This document shows positions 27,831 to 38,870 of a stretch of DNA of 64,000 nt, one piece after another (position 1 is the stretch's first letter; each line of letters opens with the position of its first letter). The notes under the pieces were generated by a model that did not search any database, was not told the DNA's origin, and saw only the letters and a program-made list of their open reading frames with translations. The stretch spans positions 31,001-95,000 of the forward strand of contig CAUYUJ010000369.1 in assembly GCA_963575745.1 (NCBI GenBank). Direction: 5' to 3'. Origin of the DNA: Prorocentrum cordatum. Its lineage: Eukaryota > Sar > Dinophyceae > Prorocentrales > Prorocentraceae. The translations under genes were made by a program, and so were the position numbers.

Positions 27831-28320
27831 GTTTTGACACGATTCGGGATCGTCAATACACAACAGTCAGGTTGATCCGTGGCGTTGGGATCCCGAGACC
27901 AATGTTTTGGGCATGCTTCAGGGTATTCAAACGGTTGCCTTCCACCGAGGAAGTTCCTTCAGTGGACGTGAATCCAGGTAGGGGCCATGAAGAGGGAGCT
28001 TGGAGGGAGGATGGATTCCAACATCGTTGATGAGTCTTGGGTTTACACTGGTCCTCCTCCTCCACCTCACCCTCTTATTATGAGCATCGCCTTTCTTATT
28101 AATAGTAGGAGTATCATTATTATGATTATCATTGTGACCAGTCTTACTGATCTTAGTATTCGTATTATTTGTCCTGTAAGTGTTCAACAACAAAGTATCA
28201 TGTGTAATATGTTGCTGAGTAGTATGATTATTCTTGTTACAGTATTCGTATTGGTGTTATTCGCCTTCGGCTTGATATTACTCTATCCGTATGTTCAGTA
28301 TTATGTGTTTCTTGATATTA
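27831..28320. other. Non-coding, locally AT-rich DNA
   Basis: An AT-rich island (about 28080-28320, TTATTA and ATTATTATG phrases) stands out against the GC-rich surroundings. No gene, RNA or repeat unit is recognised. Confidence 0.4.
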
Positions 28321-28490
28321 TTATCCTCCTCCTCCCCCTCCTCCCCACCCTCCCCCTCCCCCTCCTCCTCCTCTTCCTCCTCCTCCTCCTCCTCCTCCTC
28401 CTCCTCCTCCTGCTCCTCCTCCTCCTCCTCCTCCTCCTCCTCCGCCTCCTCCTCCTCTTCCTCTTTCTTCTCCTCCTTCCCCTGGCTGCT
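28321..28490. repeat. (CCT)n microsatellite
   Basis: A nearly continuous CCT/CTC run with short interruptions. A CT-rich stretch follows at 28590-28650. The rest of 28490-28916 shows nothing recognisable. Confidence 0.8.
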
Positions 28491-28916
28491 CGTCCGCCTA
28501 ATCAGGCACAGGCCAGAAGAGGCCATGACTGTCGAAGCTGGGCGCTTCCAGCTTCAGCCTCCTCAGTTGACTGTGATGATCTATCGTTTTCTCTCTCTCT
28601 CTCTTCTTCTCTTCCTCTCTCTTTTTCTTTCCTTCTCTCTCCCCCTCTACATCCTGGTTCCGTTGCCCAGTTGGCTCCCGGAGGGACCCCCATGTCGGAA
28701 GAGGACGCCCATCACCGATCCTGGCCAGGCCGATCATGGGCCCGGGTTCACTATGCCTCCCTTGCCACGCCAGGAGGGCGTACTCACCGATCCTAGGCCC
28801 ATGGTGAGCCTGGCCAAGATCGGTGAAATGGGTGGACGTCGTGATGCTGTTCACCACATGTCTCCCCAGAGGTCTTAACCCCTTCCCGCGGACCGGCTTT
28901 CCAATCCAAATCGTTT

Positions 28917-30032
28917 TTCCCGACCTAGGCTCTGCCTAGAAGGGTTCTTACTCTCTGGGCTTAAAGGGGCTGGGCAGTGGAAAGCGCCCCAGGCGGTTCC
29001 CCCCAGTATCCGCCCCGCGGTTCCCCCAGTTGCGCCCCCTGGGTTCACCCAGCTTAGCTTAGCTAAGCTTAGCTTAGCTTAGCTTATCTCATCTTAGCTT
29101 AGCGTAGCTTAGCTTAGCGTGGCTTAGCTTAGCGTTAGCTTTAGCTTTAGCTTAGCTTAGCTTTGCTTAGTTTAGCTTATAGCATCTTAGTTTAGCTTAG
29201 CTTAGCTGAACGTAGCTTAGCTTAGCTTAGTTTAGCTTCGCTTAGCTTAGCGTAGCTTGGTTTAGCTTAGCTTAGCCTAGCTTAGCTTAGCCTAGCCTAG
29301 CTTGGTTTAGCTTAGCTTAGCGCAGCATAGCGCAGCGCAGCATTAGCACAGCATAGCATAGCATAGCACAGCCTAGCATAGCACAGCATAGCATAGCTCA
29401 GCCTAGCATAGAATAGCATAGCATAGCATAGCGCAGCATAGCGCAGCATAGCATAGCATAGGATAGCATAGCATAGCATTGCTTAGCATAGCACAGCGCA
29501 GCATAGCATAGCATAGCACAGCACAGCGCAGCACAGCATAGCATAGCATAGCATAGCGCAGCATAGCATAGCATAGCATAGCATAGCATGGCGCAGCATA
29601 GCATATCATAGCATAGCCTAGCATAGCATATCATAGCGCAGCAGACCATAGCATCGCATAGCAGAGCAGGTAAAGCAAAAACAAAATCAAGCAAAAGCAA
29701 AAACAAAAGCAATGCAAAAGCAACAGCAGACGCAAAAGCAAAGGCAAAGGCAAAAGCAAGAGCAACAGCAAAGCCAATGCAAAGCAAAAGCAACACCAAT
29801 GCGAAAGTGTAGATGTAGGTGTAGGTGTAGGTGTAGATGTGGATGTAGGTGTAGATGTAGATGTAGATGTAGGTGTAGATGTAGGTGTAGGTGTAGATGT
29901 AGATGTGAGTCTCGCTGTTGATGTTGATGTAGATGTAGATGCAGGTGTATATGTAAATGTAGCTGTCGGTGTAGATGTTAGATGTTGCTTTCCTAAATGC
30001 TCAACTCCTAGGTAGGGTCGCACTGGGATAAT
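28917..30032 (+). mobile_element. 1.1-kb satellite-filled inverted-terminus element, copy 1
   Basis: It starts TTCCCGACCTAGGCT and ends with CCTAGGTAGGG (30007-30017) then TCGCACTGGGATAAT. An inverted copy lies at 53716-54860, whose tips are CCCTACCTAGG and CCTAGGTAGGG, an 11-bp perfect inverted repeat; in copy 1 the left tip has one change. Inside, four satellites follow in order: GCTTA (29050-29330), GCATA (29330-29660), GCAAAA (29665-29800) and GTAGAT (29810-29985). It encodes no protein. No target duplication is evident. It resembles a MITE-like or satellite-carrying non-autonomous element. Confidence 0.7.
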
Positions 30033-30221
30033 TTGATTGTCCTGGAGATCGGTACCCGATAAGGGCCCCAGGACGAGCAAACGAAAATCCGACGCCGTGG
30101 CCTTCTCCAAGAGGCCGGCATGTCATCCCGAGCCGATGCGTGCGCGGCCCCAGCACCACGGAAGGTCCCCCAAGGGCAGAATATTCAAAAACCCTCCGCC
30201 GCGACTTGCTCACGAGGCGAG

Positions 30222-30475
30222 GCGGAGGCGGAGGAGGAGGAGGAGAAGGAGAAGGAGGAGGAAGGAGAGGAGGAGGAGGAGGAAGAGGAGAAGGAGGAGG
30301 AGGAGGAGGAGGAAGAAGATGAAGGACGAGGAGGGAGGGAGGAGGAGGAGGAGGAGGAGGAAGGGGAGGGAGAGGACGGGGACAAGGGGAGGAGAAGGAG
30401 CTCGAGGAGGAGGAGAAAGAGGAGGAGGAGGAGGAGGAGGAGGAGAAGGAGGAGGAGGAGGAGGAGGTGTATACA
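30222..30475. repeat. (GGA)n purine tract
   Basis: An imperfect GGA/GAG run of about 250 bp; the apparent Glu-, Arg- or Leu/Ser-rich frames over it are artefacts of the repeat. Confidence 0.8.
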
Positions 30476-32455
30476 AAAAAACGCCGTGCCTTGCTCATCG
30501 AGGCGAGGCGGTCCGGGGCCGCATGGCTCGCCGCAGCGCCGCCTGCTCCCGGAGAGGGGGCCCCGCTGCCCCCCAGCGGGGGGCCCCCCCGAGCCCACGG
30601 CACGGGCAGCGCCGCCGAGCCCGCTCCGGAGAGGCATCGCCCGACGGCGGGCACGCCAGGGCATGCCGTCCTTCTCCTGGCGAACCGCGACCCTGGCACC
30701 CTTCCCTCTTGAGGATGGGCGGCCACCGGGGTCAGGCGCGTGAGGGCGCCGTCCAGTCCGAATGTACCTGTGCACCCTCACGGCCTGCGGGCAACGGCGA
30801 AAGCGAAACAGCGAAACAGCGAAAGCGGCGCACCTGCGCGGGTGGCCCTGGAGAGGGGCTTCTGCGCCGCCCCTGGCATGAGGCAGAGGGGCCCGGTGGA
30901 GAGCAGGCAGGGCCCCTGGACCCCAGGGAACGACTCCCTGGGCCGAGCTCCTCGTCCCCGAGGAGGAGGAGGAGGACGAGGACGACGACGACGACGACGA
31001 CCGTCGCCGCCGAACTCTGGCGGTGGGATTTCGTCCAAGAGCCCTCGCGAGAGGCGACGCCGCAACCCGTGAGCAGGCTTTGGACCGCAGCGCTAGCACT
31101 GCCCAAGCAGGCGAAACGTCGTTCAAGGGTCCCTGCGCGCCTATCAACGGAAGATCCCAAGATCAGCACGGAGTGGAACTGCTTCGCCGTATTATCCGCC
31201 GCAAGCTCCAACGAGGGTACTTGACTCCGTCGAACCCTCTGGGGTCAGAGGCGTGTGAGGCATTCTCCCCCAAGAGCTAGAATGTTTGGGTTCAGAGTTC
31301 GCCCCAGCGATGAAAAAAGTCGCGCGTTCGGAGGGGGAGGGGGTGCATTGATCCAGTGGGACAGGGATGCAGAAACCTTGAAAGGCAAAAGAATATTCGT
31401 AGTTCGATAGAGCCACCGGATACCGCGAAAGCCCTATGAATCAAGGAAATTGCAATACGAATCCGCAAAAACAGCAACAAGCATGTGATCACCAAGAAGA
31501 CTCTTGCCATGAATGGAGAACGGAGTACTTGGTAGGAACCACAGAGGTGTGCATTTAGTGATGCCAGGCCGCACTGAGACGAAAATGCTGCGGATGAATA
31601 CAAATAGCTCAGATGGTGCGAGAGGGGCTTTCAACGGCTCCATTATTACCCTTACATCGCCGATCCATCGCGGTCGAAAGTCTAACCCCTAAACCCCGAC
31701 CACCCCCCAACCACCCCCCCCTGAGAATCACCTCCGATAGTCCCACACCCACCCAAATGGTGCAATAGGATCAAAAAGCATTACCTCGATCAAACCGCGA
31801 ACAACTTTAAATATGTTTGCCGATTACGCCCACCATACGAATGACGTGCTCTGACCACGGCCAGGGTCACGCCGATCACAGCAAGATCACACACCGACCG
31901 CAATATCAGAACAAAAAAACACGTGAACAGGACGAACCGACCACGTGGTCAACGACAACGCGGTCGGCCGATCACATTGGCCAGCGAACTGATTAGCGAG
32001 CTGATGATCACGCGATCGGCTGTTAGTTCGAGCTTGGTGACAAATCACCTAGTCCCATCGACCCTGCCTCGGCCTAGAAATCTCTCATGCTACACAGGGG
32101 CCGCATATCACGGAAACAAGCCTGCGAACTGGAATGTAGTCTTTGACAAATTCCGATCGCCGACATGCTGAAATTCAATCGCCACTGACGACGCGGTTTG
32201 AGACTTGATGCCGAAAAAATAAAGACGTTCGATAGCACCTCCCTCTACCAGCGTCAACACGAGCGGGATCTTCCCCTGCGCACAAAGTTCGAGCTCCCTT
32301 ACCACGAGCTGCTGAGCCGAGCCTCCTGAGCGGCCTGATCGCAACTTCGCCTGCCTGCTTCGCGCACAGGATTGGTTGAACCTTTTCCCCCCCACCATTC
32401 GGCCATGATGGGCCTGTCTTCCACCACCACCACCGTCACCATAAGTTGGCGGGGG
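30476..32455. other. No recognised gene
   Basis: GC-rich to 31.2 kb (with GAC/GAG runs near 30960-31005), then more balanced composition to 32.4 kb. Several overlapping open frames exist, but none has family resemblance or consistent codon bias. A CCCCTAAACCCC phrase at about 31686 is isolated. Confidence 0.4.
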
Positions 32456-32459
32456 AGGG

Positions 32460-32875
32460 GGTCCTCCTCCTCCTCCTCCTCCTCCTCCTCCTCCTCCTCC
32501 TCCTCCACCTCCACCTCGTCCTCCTCCTCCTCCTCCTCCTCCTCTCCTCCTCCTCCTCCTCCTCCTCCTCCTCCTCCTCCTCCTCCCTCCTCCTCCTCCC
32601 TCCTCCTCCTCCTCCTCCTCCTCCTCCTCCTCCTCCTCCTCCTCCTCCTCCTCCTCCTCCTCCTCCTCCTCCTCCTCCTCCTCCTCCTCCTCCTCCTCCT
32701 CCTCCTCCTCCTCCTCCTCCTCCTCCTCCTCCTCCTCCTCCTCCTCCTCCTCCTCCCTCCTCCTCCTCCTCCTCCTCCTCCTCCTCCTCCTCCTCCTCCT
32801 CCTCCTCCTCCTCCTCCTCCTCCTCCTCTTTTTCCTCCTCCTCCTCCTCCTCGTCCTCCACCTCCTTCCTCCTCC
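32460..32875. repeat. Long (CCT)n microsatellite
   Basis: About 415 bp of almost uninterrupted CCT, one of the longest simple repeats here. Long Leu, Ser, Pro or Glu, Gly, Arg frames across it are artefacts. It could form triplex (H-DNA) structure. Confidence 0.9.
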
Positions 32876-33317
32876 AACTTATGTTGGTGGTGGTGGAAAA
32901 CAGGCCCATCACACCCAACGACATTGGCAGAATGGCGCCTGCCGATCCACGGCACGCAGACGGCAGGCAGCCCCTGCGGAGAGAAACCCGTGCGAACCGC
33001 GGCGGGGCGACGACCCCAGGCCCTCGACGCCGTGCCTCGCTGCTCGCGGCGCAGCTCCCCGGAGCGCTGGACCCCCTCCTGGCACCGCTGCCTTCGGCAG
33101 CCGCCGCACCTCCACCGCACCTCCACCGCACCGCTGCCTTCGGCAGCCGCTGGTTGCCGAGGACCTGAGGCTTGAGCCGACTGCGAGGGCACAGGAGAAT
33201 CTCCGCTGCCGAGCCGCGGCGGCGCGGACACGGACGAGGTTACGCACGGCCCGCCACGCCCCTCTCGCTCCCTCTCTCTCCCTCGCCCTCCCCAACCGGT
33301 CTCCCCCAGACCACAGA

Positions 33318-33516
33318 GGCCTCCCAGATGGGGTCCGAGCAGATGGGGTCGGAGGAAGGCGCCGCATCGGCGATGCATCGGCGATGCACTGGCGAGGGTC
33401 GGCGTGGAGAACATCGGGCTCCACATCGAGCCGCATCAGGCGATGCGTCGGCGATGCGGCGCGAGCCTCCGACCCCATCTGCTCGGACCCCATCTGGGAG
33501 GCCTCGAAACCAGGCC
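33318..33516. repeat. Foldback element (large inverted repeat)
   Basis: The left arm begins GAGGCCTCCCAGATGGGGTC at about 33318. The right arm ends with its reverse complement at about 33513. The central 36 bp of each arm (including CCGAGCAGATGGGGTCGGAGG) are identical in inverse, and the arms extend with lower identity through GCATCGGCGATGC blocks. The loop is ~45 bp. No gene is seen in 33517-33984 (one short G7 run at 33736). Confidence 0.65.
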
Positions 33517-33984
33517 CTTCCTTCCCCCTTCCACGTGGCACTGCTGGCCTCCAGAGGGAGGGCCTCCTGTCTCGAAAGGGCACCTGACACTAATCCTGGC
33601 CGGGCCAGACCTAGAGGCTCTGTGCTGCGGTGGCCCTCCCGAAGGCTCCTGTGAACGGACAGAACAGCGTACTCGGCTGGGACAACAGTGATGTCAGGAT
33701 CCGCCACCGTGCCCTCGGTGCACACTATCCCGAAGGGGGGGGGATAGCGTATGATAAGAATGCCGGCGGCGCCACATGGCACGGTATCTGTGCGGAGCCA
33801 GCCGTAAGCAAGGACGGGCCGAAGAGGCAAAGATACAAGCAAAAGACTTACAAAATTGCTTAAACAGCCGCCATCGTGCCGCTGGGCACGGAGTGGGCGT
33901 GTCCTCAGGTCCTTTTACGCAATCCCCTGGAGCCTGTCCTCGGTGGCGAGGAGCCTCTTAAGGGCCGGGACCCCAAATTCTCAC

Positions 33985-34370
33985 ATCATTTCTGCCTGAC
34001 GCGCGCCCCCTGGGGTTCCTGGCGCTGTGGCGCAGGACTTTCTAGGGCCCAAGAAGAGGACCGATCGCCATTCGGTCGCTCCAAGACGCTCAAGATAGCC
34101 CCCAGACGGCCCAAGAGACCTCCGAGACGCCTCAAGAGGCCTCCAGGAGACCTCCCAAGATGGCCCCGAAGAGGCCAAATGATCAAGTCTCTAAAACATG
34201 TTGTAAGATTTGGGCGTTCTCGCTTTTACGGCTTCCAGACGCTCCCAGACGGCCCTAGAGGCCCCATGGCTGCCCCAACACGGCCCAAGAAACCTGCAAA
34301 ACAGGCCCAGAGGCGCCCAAACTTCCCAAGAGGGCCCCAGGACGGCCCCGCAAGGGGTATAGATCACCGG
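33985..34370. repeat. GATGGCC/AAGACGGCC array, copy B
   Basis: A short, diverged member of the same family as 27240-27830 and 56971-62990, with a degenerate T-rich core at about 34196-34245 (GATTTGGGCGTTCTCGCTTTT). Non-coding. Confidence 0.55.
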
Positions 34371-34387
34371 GGGCCTTGGCTACCCTA

Positions 34388-34592
34388 GGCCCTACCCAAG
34401 GCCCTAGGCTTCCCAAGGGTAGGCCCTACCCAAGGCCCTAGGCTTCCCAAGGGTAGGCCCTACCCAAGGCCCTAGGCTTCCCAAGGGTAGGCCCTACCCA
34501 AGGCCCTAGGCTTCCCAAGGGTAGGCCCTACCCAAGGCCCTAGGCTTCCCAAGGGTAGGCCCTACCCAAGGCCCTAGGCTTCCCAAGGGGTA
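34388..34592. repeat. 34-bp palindromic tandem array, six units
   Basis: CCCTACCC occurs at 34390, 34424, 34458, 34492, 34526 and 34560, an exact 34-bp step. Each unit contains CCTTGGG/CCCAAGG-type and TAGGGCC/GGCCCTA inverted pieces, so single strands can fold on themselves. Confidence 0.85.
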
Positions 34593-34675
34593 GCCCTAGG
34601 GTAGCTCTAGGGGTGGGCCCCAGGGGTAGCCCCAGGGTAGCCCTAGGGGTAGGCCCTAGGGGTAACCCTTTATTG
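34593..34675. repeat. TAGCCCTAGGGGTAGG repeats, short block
   Basis: Variants of GGGTAGCCCTAGGGGTAGGC. The same family forms the larger block at 36513-36758, so the two blocks bracket 34676-36512 in the same orientation. Confidence 0.7.
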
Positions 34676-35200
34676 CGGATTACAATATGATTCCTTTGGT
34701 CGGGCGGGCGGGCGGGACATTAATAGCATTGGTTGCCTTGGTGGCGGATTACATATATTGATTCCCTGTGTGGTGGATTATCAACTGATTATTCTTGTCG
34801 GGCGGGCGGGCGGGACACTAAAGGCATTGATTGCATGTGTGGCGGGTGGCACACTGATTCTTATTGTGGCAGATTACACATTGATTCCTTTTGTCGGGCG
34901 GGCGGGCGGGACATTAAAGGCAATGATTGCTTGCGTGGCGAATTACGAATGGATTCTCTTTTATTGCGGATTACAAACTGATTCCTTTGGTCGGGCGGGC
35001 GGGCGGGACATTAAAAGCATTGGTTGCTTTGGTGGCGGATTACAAAGTGATTACATGTGGCAGCGGGTTACAAGTTGATTACTATTGTGGCGGATTACAA
35101 GCTGATTCTTTTGGTCGGGCGGGCGGGCGGGGCATTAAAGGCATTGCTTGCTTTGCTGGCGGATTACATATTGATGCCCTTTGTGGCGGAGTGGGAGTGG
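34676..35200. repeat. ~97-bp satellite with CGGG core
   Basis: TCGGGCGGGCGGGCGGG occurs at 34700, 34798, 34894, 34991 and 35115 (steps 98, 96, 97, 124). Each is preceded by GGCGGATTACA...TGATTC and followed by GACATTAAAGGCATTG. The core has four G-runs per copy and could form a G-quadruplex. Confidence 0.8.
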
Positions 35201-35252
35201 AAGAGGAGGAGAAGGGGGAGGAGGAGCAGGAGGGGGAGGCGGAGGGCGACGA

Positions 35253-35285
<33 letters not shown>

Positions 35286-35400
35286 TCCCGCCGCCTCCTC
35301 CGCCTCCGCCGCCACCTCCTCCTCCTCCTCATCCTCCTCCTCCTCCTCCCCCTCCTCCTCCTCCTCCTCCTCCACCTCCTCCTCCTCCCTCGCTACTCCC
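35201..35400. repeat. GGA, GAC and CCT trinucleotide tracts
   Basis: Consecutive short trinucleotide tracts with a strand-switch from purine-rich to pyrimidine-rich. Non-coding. Confidence 0.6.
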
Positions 35401-35489
35401 TCGATCCCCTGCTTCCCCCCCCCCCGCTCCCCCTTCCGAGGGCAGGGCGCCCGCGCCGCCCCCCGGCGACCGCGGCCCCGGCGCCGCAG

Positions 35490-36440
35490 ACCCCCCCTCG
35501 CAGACCCCCCCTCTGGGACCCCCCCTCGCTGACCCCCCCTCGCAGACCCCCCCTCACAGACCCCCCCTCTGGGACCCCCCCTCGCTGACCCCCCCATCGC
35601 TGACCCCCCCTCGCAGACCCCCCCTCGCAGACCCCCCCTCTGGGACCCCCCCTCGCTGACCCCCCCTCGCAGACCCCCCCTCCCCCCCTCACAGACCCCC
35701 CCTCGCTGACCCCCCCTCGCAGACCCCCCCTCGCTGACCCCCCCTCGCTGACCCCCCCTCGCTGACCCCCCCTCGCTGACCCCCCCTCGCTCCTCTGGGA
35801 CCCCCCCTCGCTGACCCCCCCTCTGGGACCCCCCTCGCTGACCCCCCCTCTGACCCCCCCTCTGGGACCCCCCTCACAGACCCCCCCTCGCTGACCCCCC
35901 CTCGCAGACCCCCCCTCGCTGACCCCCCCTCGCTGACACCCCCCTCGCGACCCCCTCGCTGACCCCCCCTCTGGGGCCCCCCCTCGCTGAACCCCCTCGC
36001 TCGCCCCTCTGGGACCCCCCCTCTCGTGACCCCCCCTCGCAGACCCCCCTCGCTGACCCCCCCCTCGCTGACCCCCCCCTCTGAGGACCCCCCCTCGCTG
36101 ACCCCCCTCGCTGACCCCTCTGGGACCCCCCTGACTGAGACCCCCCCTCTGGGACCCCCCCTCGCTGACCCCCCCTCGCTGACCCCCCCTCGCGCAGACC
36201 CCCCCCTCCTGACCCCCCCTCGCTGACCCCCCCTCGCAGACCCCCCCTCGCTGACCCCCCCTCGCTGACCCCCCCTCTGACCCTGACCCCCCCTCGCTGA
36301 CCCCCCCCGGGACCCCCCAGACGACAGAACTCGCTGACCCCCCCCTGGGACCCCCCCTCGCAGACCCCCCCTCTGGGACCCCCCCTTCACAGACCCCCCC
36401 TCGCTGACCCCCCCTCTGGGACCCCCCCTCGCACACCGTC
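35490..36440. repeat. C-rich 14-17-bp tandem array
   Basis: About 950 bp of units such as CCCCCCCTCGCTGA, CCCCCCCTCGCAGA and CCCCCCCTCTGGGA. The long Gly/Arg/Ser-rich open frame on the minus strand is an artefact of the repeat. Confidence 0.85.
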
Positions 36441-36512
36441 CCCCCCTCGGGGATTCCCTCCCCCCTCTCGGAGACTCGGAAGACGAGGGGCCAGGAGGAG
36501 GGAGGAGGGGAC

Positions 36513-36758
36513 AGACCTAGGGTAGCCCTAGGGTAGCTCTAGGGGTAGGCCCTAGGGTAGCCCTAGGGTAGCCCTAGGGGTAGGCCCTAGGGGTAGCCCT
36601 AGGGTAGCCCTAGGGGTAGGCCCTAAGGGTAGCCCCAGGGTAGCCCTAGGGGTAGGCCCTAGGGTAGCCCTAGGGTAGCCCTAGGGGTAGGCCCTAGGGT
36701 GGCCCTAGGGTAGCCCTGGGGGTAGGCCCTAGGGGTAGCCCTAGGGTAGCCCTTCCTT
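36513..36758. repeat. TAGCCCTAGGGGTAGG repeats, long block
   Basis: About 245 bp of variants of GGGTAGCCCTAGGGGTAGGC, the same family as 34593-34675. Confidence 0.75.
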
Positions 36759-36831
36759 GGGTGATCTATAAGCCGCAAGGGGCCCAAAAGAAAGAACACG
36801 CACCGACAATCCGAGCCTTCAGCCCAAGAAG

Positions 36832-37071
36832 AGTTTGAAAGGGGTTGGGAGGCCCAGCCAGCAGTTTCGCCTTAGGCGAAGCCCAGCCCCAGCTCTGTTG
36901 TACCATAGTAGCGATAGTCCCAGTAGCAGTAGGAGTGTCCTTTTGGTCTCGATGGCGAACCGCATGCCTCACAATGAGGCACAAACATATCTGGGCGGCC
37001 GGCCGCTTGAGCCGACGCGGCCGCGGGCACGCGCTCGTTCCCGCTCCTTGTGTCCCTCAGCTCGCTTTAGG
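36832..37071 (-). repeat. 3' LTR-like direct repeat
   Basis: It shares with 56708-56970 the phrases AAAGGGGTTGGGAGGCCCA, TAGGCGAAGCCCAGCCCC, GGTCTCGATGGCGAA and GGGCGGCCGGCCGCTTGAGC, in the same order and orientation. The copies differ by substitutions and a ~25-bp indel. Confidence 0.65.
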
Positions 37072-37228
37072 GCCGGAGTGGAGGGAGACGAAGCGTGAGT
37101 CCGCCGCCCCTACACAGCAGGCACAGCAGCTAATATGTACAAAAGGCAGCAAAAGGGCGGGACCGAAAGAAAGGTGGACCCGCACGCAAGTTGCCCTTCC
37201 TGTACCGTTCTGTACGTGAAGGTATTCC

Positions 37229-38274
37229 TCAGGCGGCCGCAGAGCAAGATGTCCGGCCAGCCCGGTAAGGAGTGTGACTCTTTAGGTCATGTTTGAAGGC
37301 CTGTATACCCCCCATGGCCTGTAGGAGCATCTCTCTGTCGATACTCCCCTTGGTGTGACCGTCCGCAGTCATATCGCGGGTGTCGCACAAGTGAATACCG
37401 CACACGATTCCACGCTCCATCATCTGTCGTATCCAACGAATGTGTCCTAAAAGGGTACTTCCAGTCGGCTTCTTCAAGTCTTTGTTTGACAATAACTTGA
37501 AAACAGACTAAGCATCTATGGTCGAAGTGACCTTGATGCTCAGGCCACCCAACTCAAGCATGTCTTTCAACTGAGTGGGCGCGAGCGGCCCTGCGTGGAG
37601 CTCGTGCAGAGTCACGATCGTGGGATAACAGTCCTCCAAATTACGGGCTGCTGCTACTGTCTCTGCTGAATAACTCGAGCGGACCTGCAAGCGGTAAGAC
37701 TTGCAGTACGCATCGATCAAGTGGACGACGGGCTTACCAGATGGCATGCTTCCACGCCGTAGCAGGTTTGTCCCGCGAATACCATAGCCCTTTGACCTTT
37801 GACGTCGCTCAGGCGTCGGCAACCTGAGTCGCTGTGCAGGTCGACCGCGCCCGTAAGGATCATCGTCTTATATACGATCCTCTTGGGGCAGGCCTGCATC
37901 TTCCGTGTGATCGCGCTCAGTAGTCGCACTTGAATATTGGTCGATGTTTGGACACGTTGTAGAGATACAACATACACCATCAACCACACCTGGGTGATCA
38001 ATGCATACGCCATCGCACCCCTGAGGCTGGCGAACGCGTCTGCAACCATCTTGAATGCCTGAGCGTCAGCGTCGGCGCAGGCATGTTCAGGATGTTGTGT
38101 AGGACGGAGCTGCTTGATGTATTCGTCTTGGTCCGAAGTAACATCGCCGTCCTCATCGTTGGCATATAATATCACAGCACACGTCGTGCACGTGTGCTTA
38201 TTGAGTTTACACATACCGCAGGTGTCCTCTACACACTTGCCATACTTGTCAATGGTGTCCTCAGTGCTGGCCAT
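37229..38274 (-). pseudogene. copia RNase H domain, frameshifted
   Basis: Three frames carry pieces in order: VDDINMASTEDTIDKYGKCV and LRGAMAYALITQVWLMVYVV, then VDLHSDSGCRRLSDVKGQ (RNase H Asp), then KSYRLQVRSSYSAETVAAAR (the S-x-E stretch), then HIRWIRQMMERGIVCGIHLC and MTADGHTKGSIDREMLLQ, the usual copia C-terminus. It is broken by at least two indels. It lies next to the 3' LTR-like repeat as expected for the end of copia pol. Confidence 0.75.
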
Positions 38275-38870
38275 ATTGATATCATCAACACGTTGGCCCT
38301 AAGCAAGTTGCTGCTCGTCTCGAACTCCTCGTCGTAGGACGTGGGTCCGAGGCAAAAACCTCGCGTGGTCCTTCTGAGCTTTAGTGAGAAAGCTCGCGGG
38401 GCGTCTTTGGTGCCACTGCCTGGCTTAAGGCACCGCAAGCAATTCTTTGACTCGTCGCAGGTGTTCGAATCCTGGGAGAGCCCAGAGCACCGCGGCCGAT
38501 CCAGGCGGCAAAGTAAACCACACCACGCGTTCCTTTTCACCAGTTGCCCCAGCAAGCTCCTGGCAGGCCAACCCCTTCAGGAGGGCCATGTCGATGTCGA
38601 GGGAAGCAATGACCCATTGCTTCTTGCACGCAGCCGCGCTCGCGAGCAATCGCTGGCCTGACCGCCGCGCCGTTCCCGAAAAGGTTCCCACGTCGAAGGC
38701 TCCAAGGTCCATTTAGCCTCGAGGCGCCAGGCGAAGTCTGATGGCACGTTCCATCTCGCCCTTCTCGTCCTTCACAAACTCCCATTTGTTCACGCACCTC
38801 AAAGTCAAGGTGTTTGACGCGTTGGATACGTCTTGCATTTTGAAACACTTGTTGCCAATCCATGTCTTGA
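38275..38870 (-). pseudogene. copia reverse transcriptase remnant
   Basis: Recognisable pieces: FDVGTFSGTARRSGQRLLAS, WVIASLDIDMALLKGLACQE (motif A Asp kept), TLPPGSAAVLWALPGFE, LKPGSGTKDAPRAFSLKLRR and TRGFCLGPTSYDEEFE; motif C survives as RVDDIN at the join with the RNase H block. The wording matches the Ty1/copia RT of dinoflagellate elements as I remember it. Frames change at about 38560 and 38280. Confidence 0.75.

Noticed and set aside
30037-31224. Long Arg/Glu- or Ser/Leu-rich open frame
   Set aside because: It runs through a GGA tract and compositionally biased DNA, and the same interval is open in several frames.
31680-31730. Telomere-like CCCCTAAACCCC
   Set aside because: A single short occurrence, not an array.
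32299-33426. Long Gly/Arg/Glu or Ser/Pro/Leu proteins across the CCT tract
   Set aside because: Pure microsatellite translation; all frames on both strands are open.
34388-35200. CRISPR-like regular repeats
   Set aside because: Units are contiguous satellites without unique spacers, in a eukaryotic context with no cas genes.
35393-36436. 347-codon Gly/Arg/Ser-rich frame
   Set aside because: Translation of a 14-17-bp tandem array without any non-repeat domain.
36832-37071. SINE with Pol III boxes instead of an LTR
   Set aside because: No convincing A/B box pair; the two copies bracket a copia body and one adjoins a PBS-like site. An LTR fits better, though TG/CA ends are missing.
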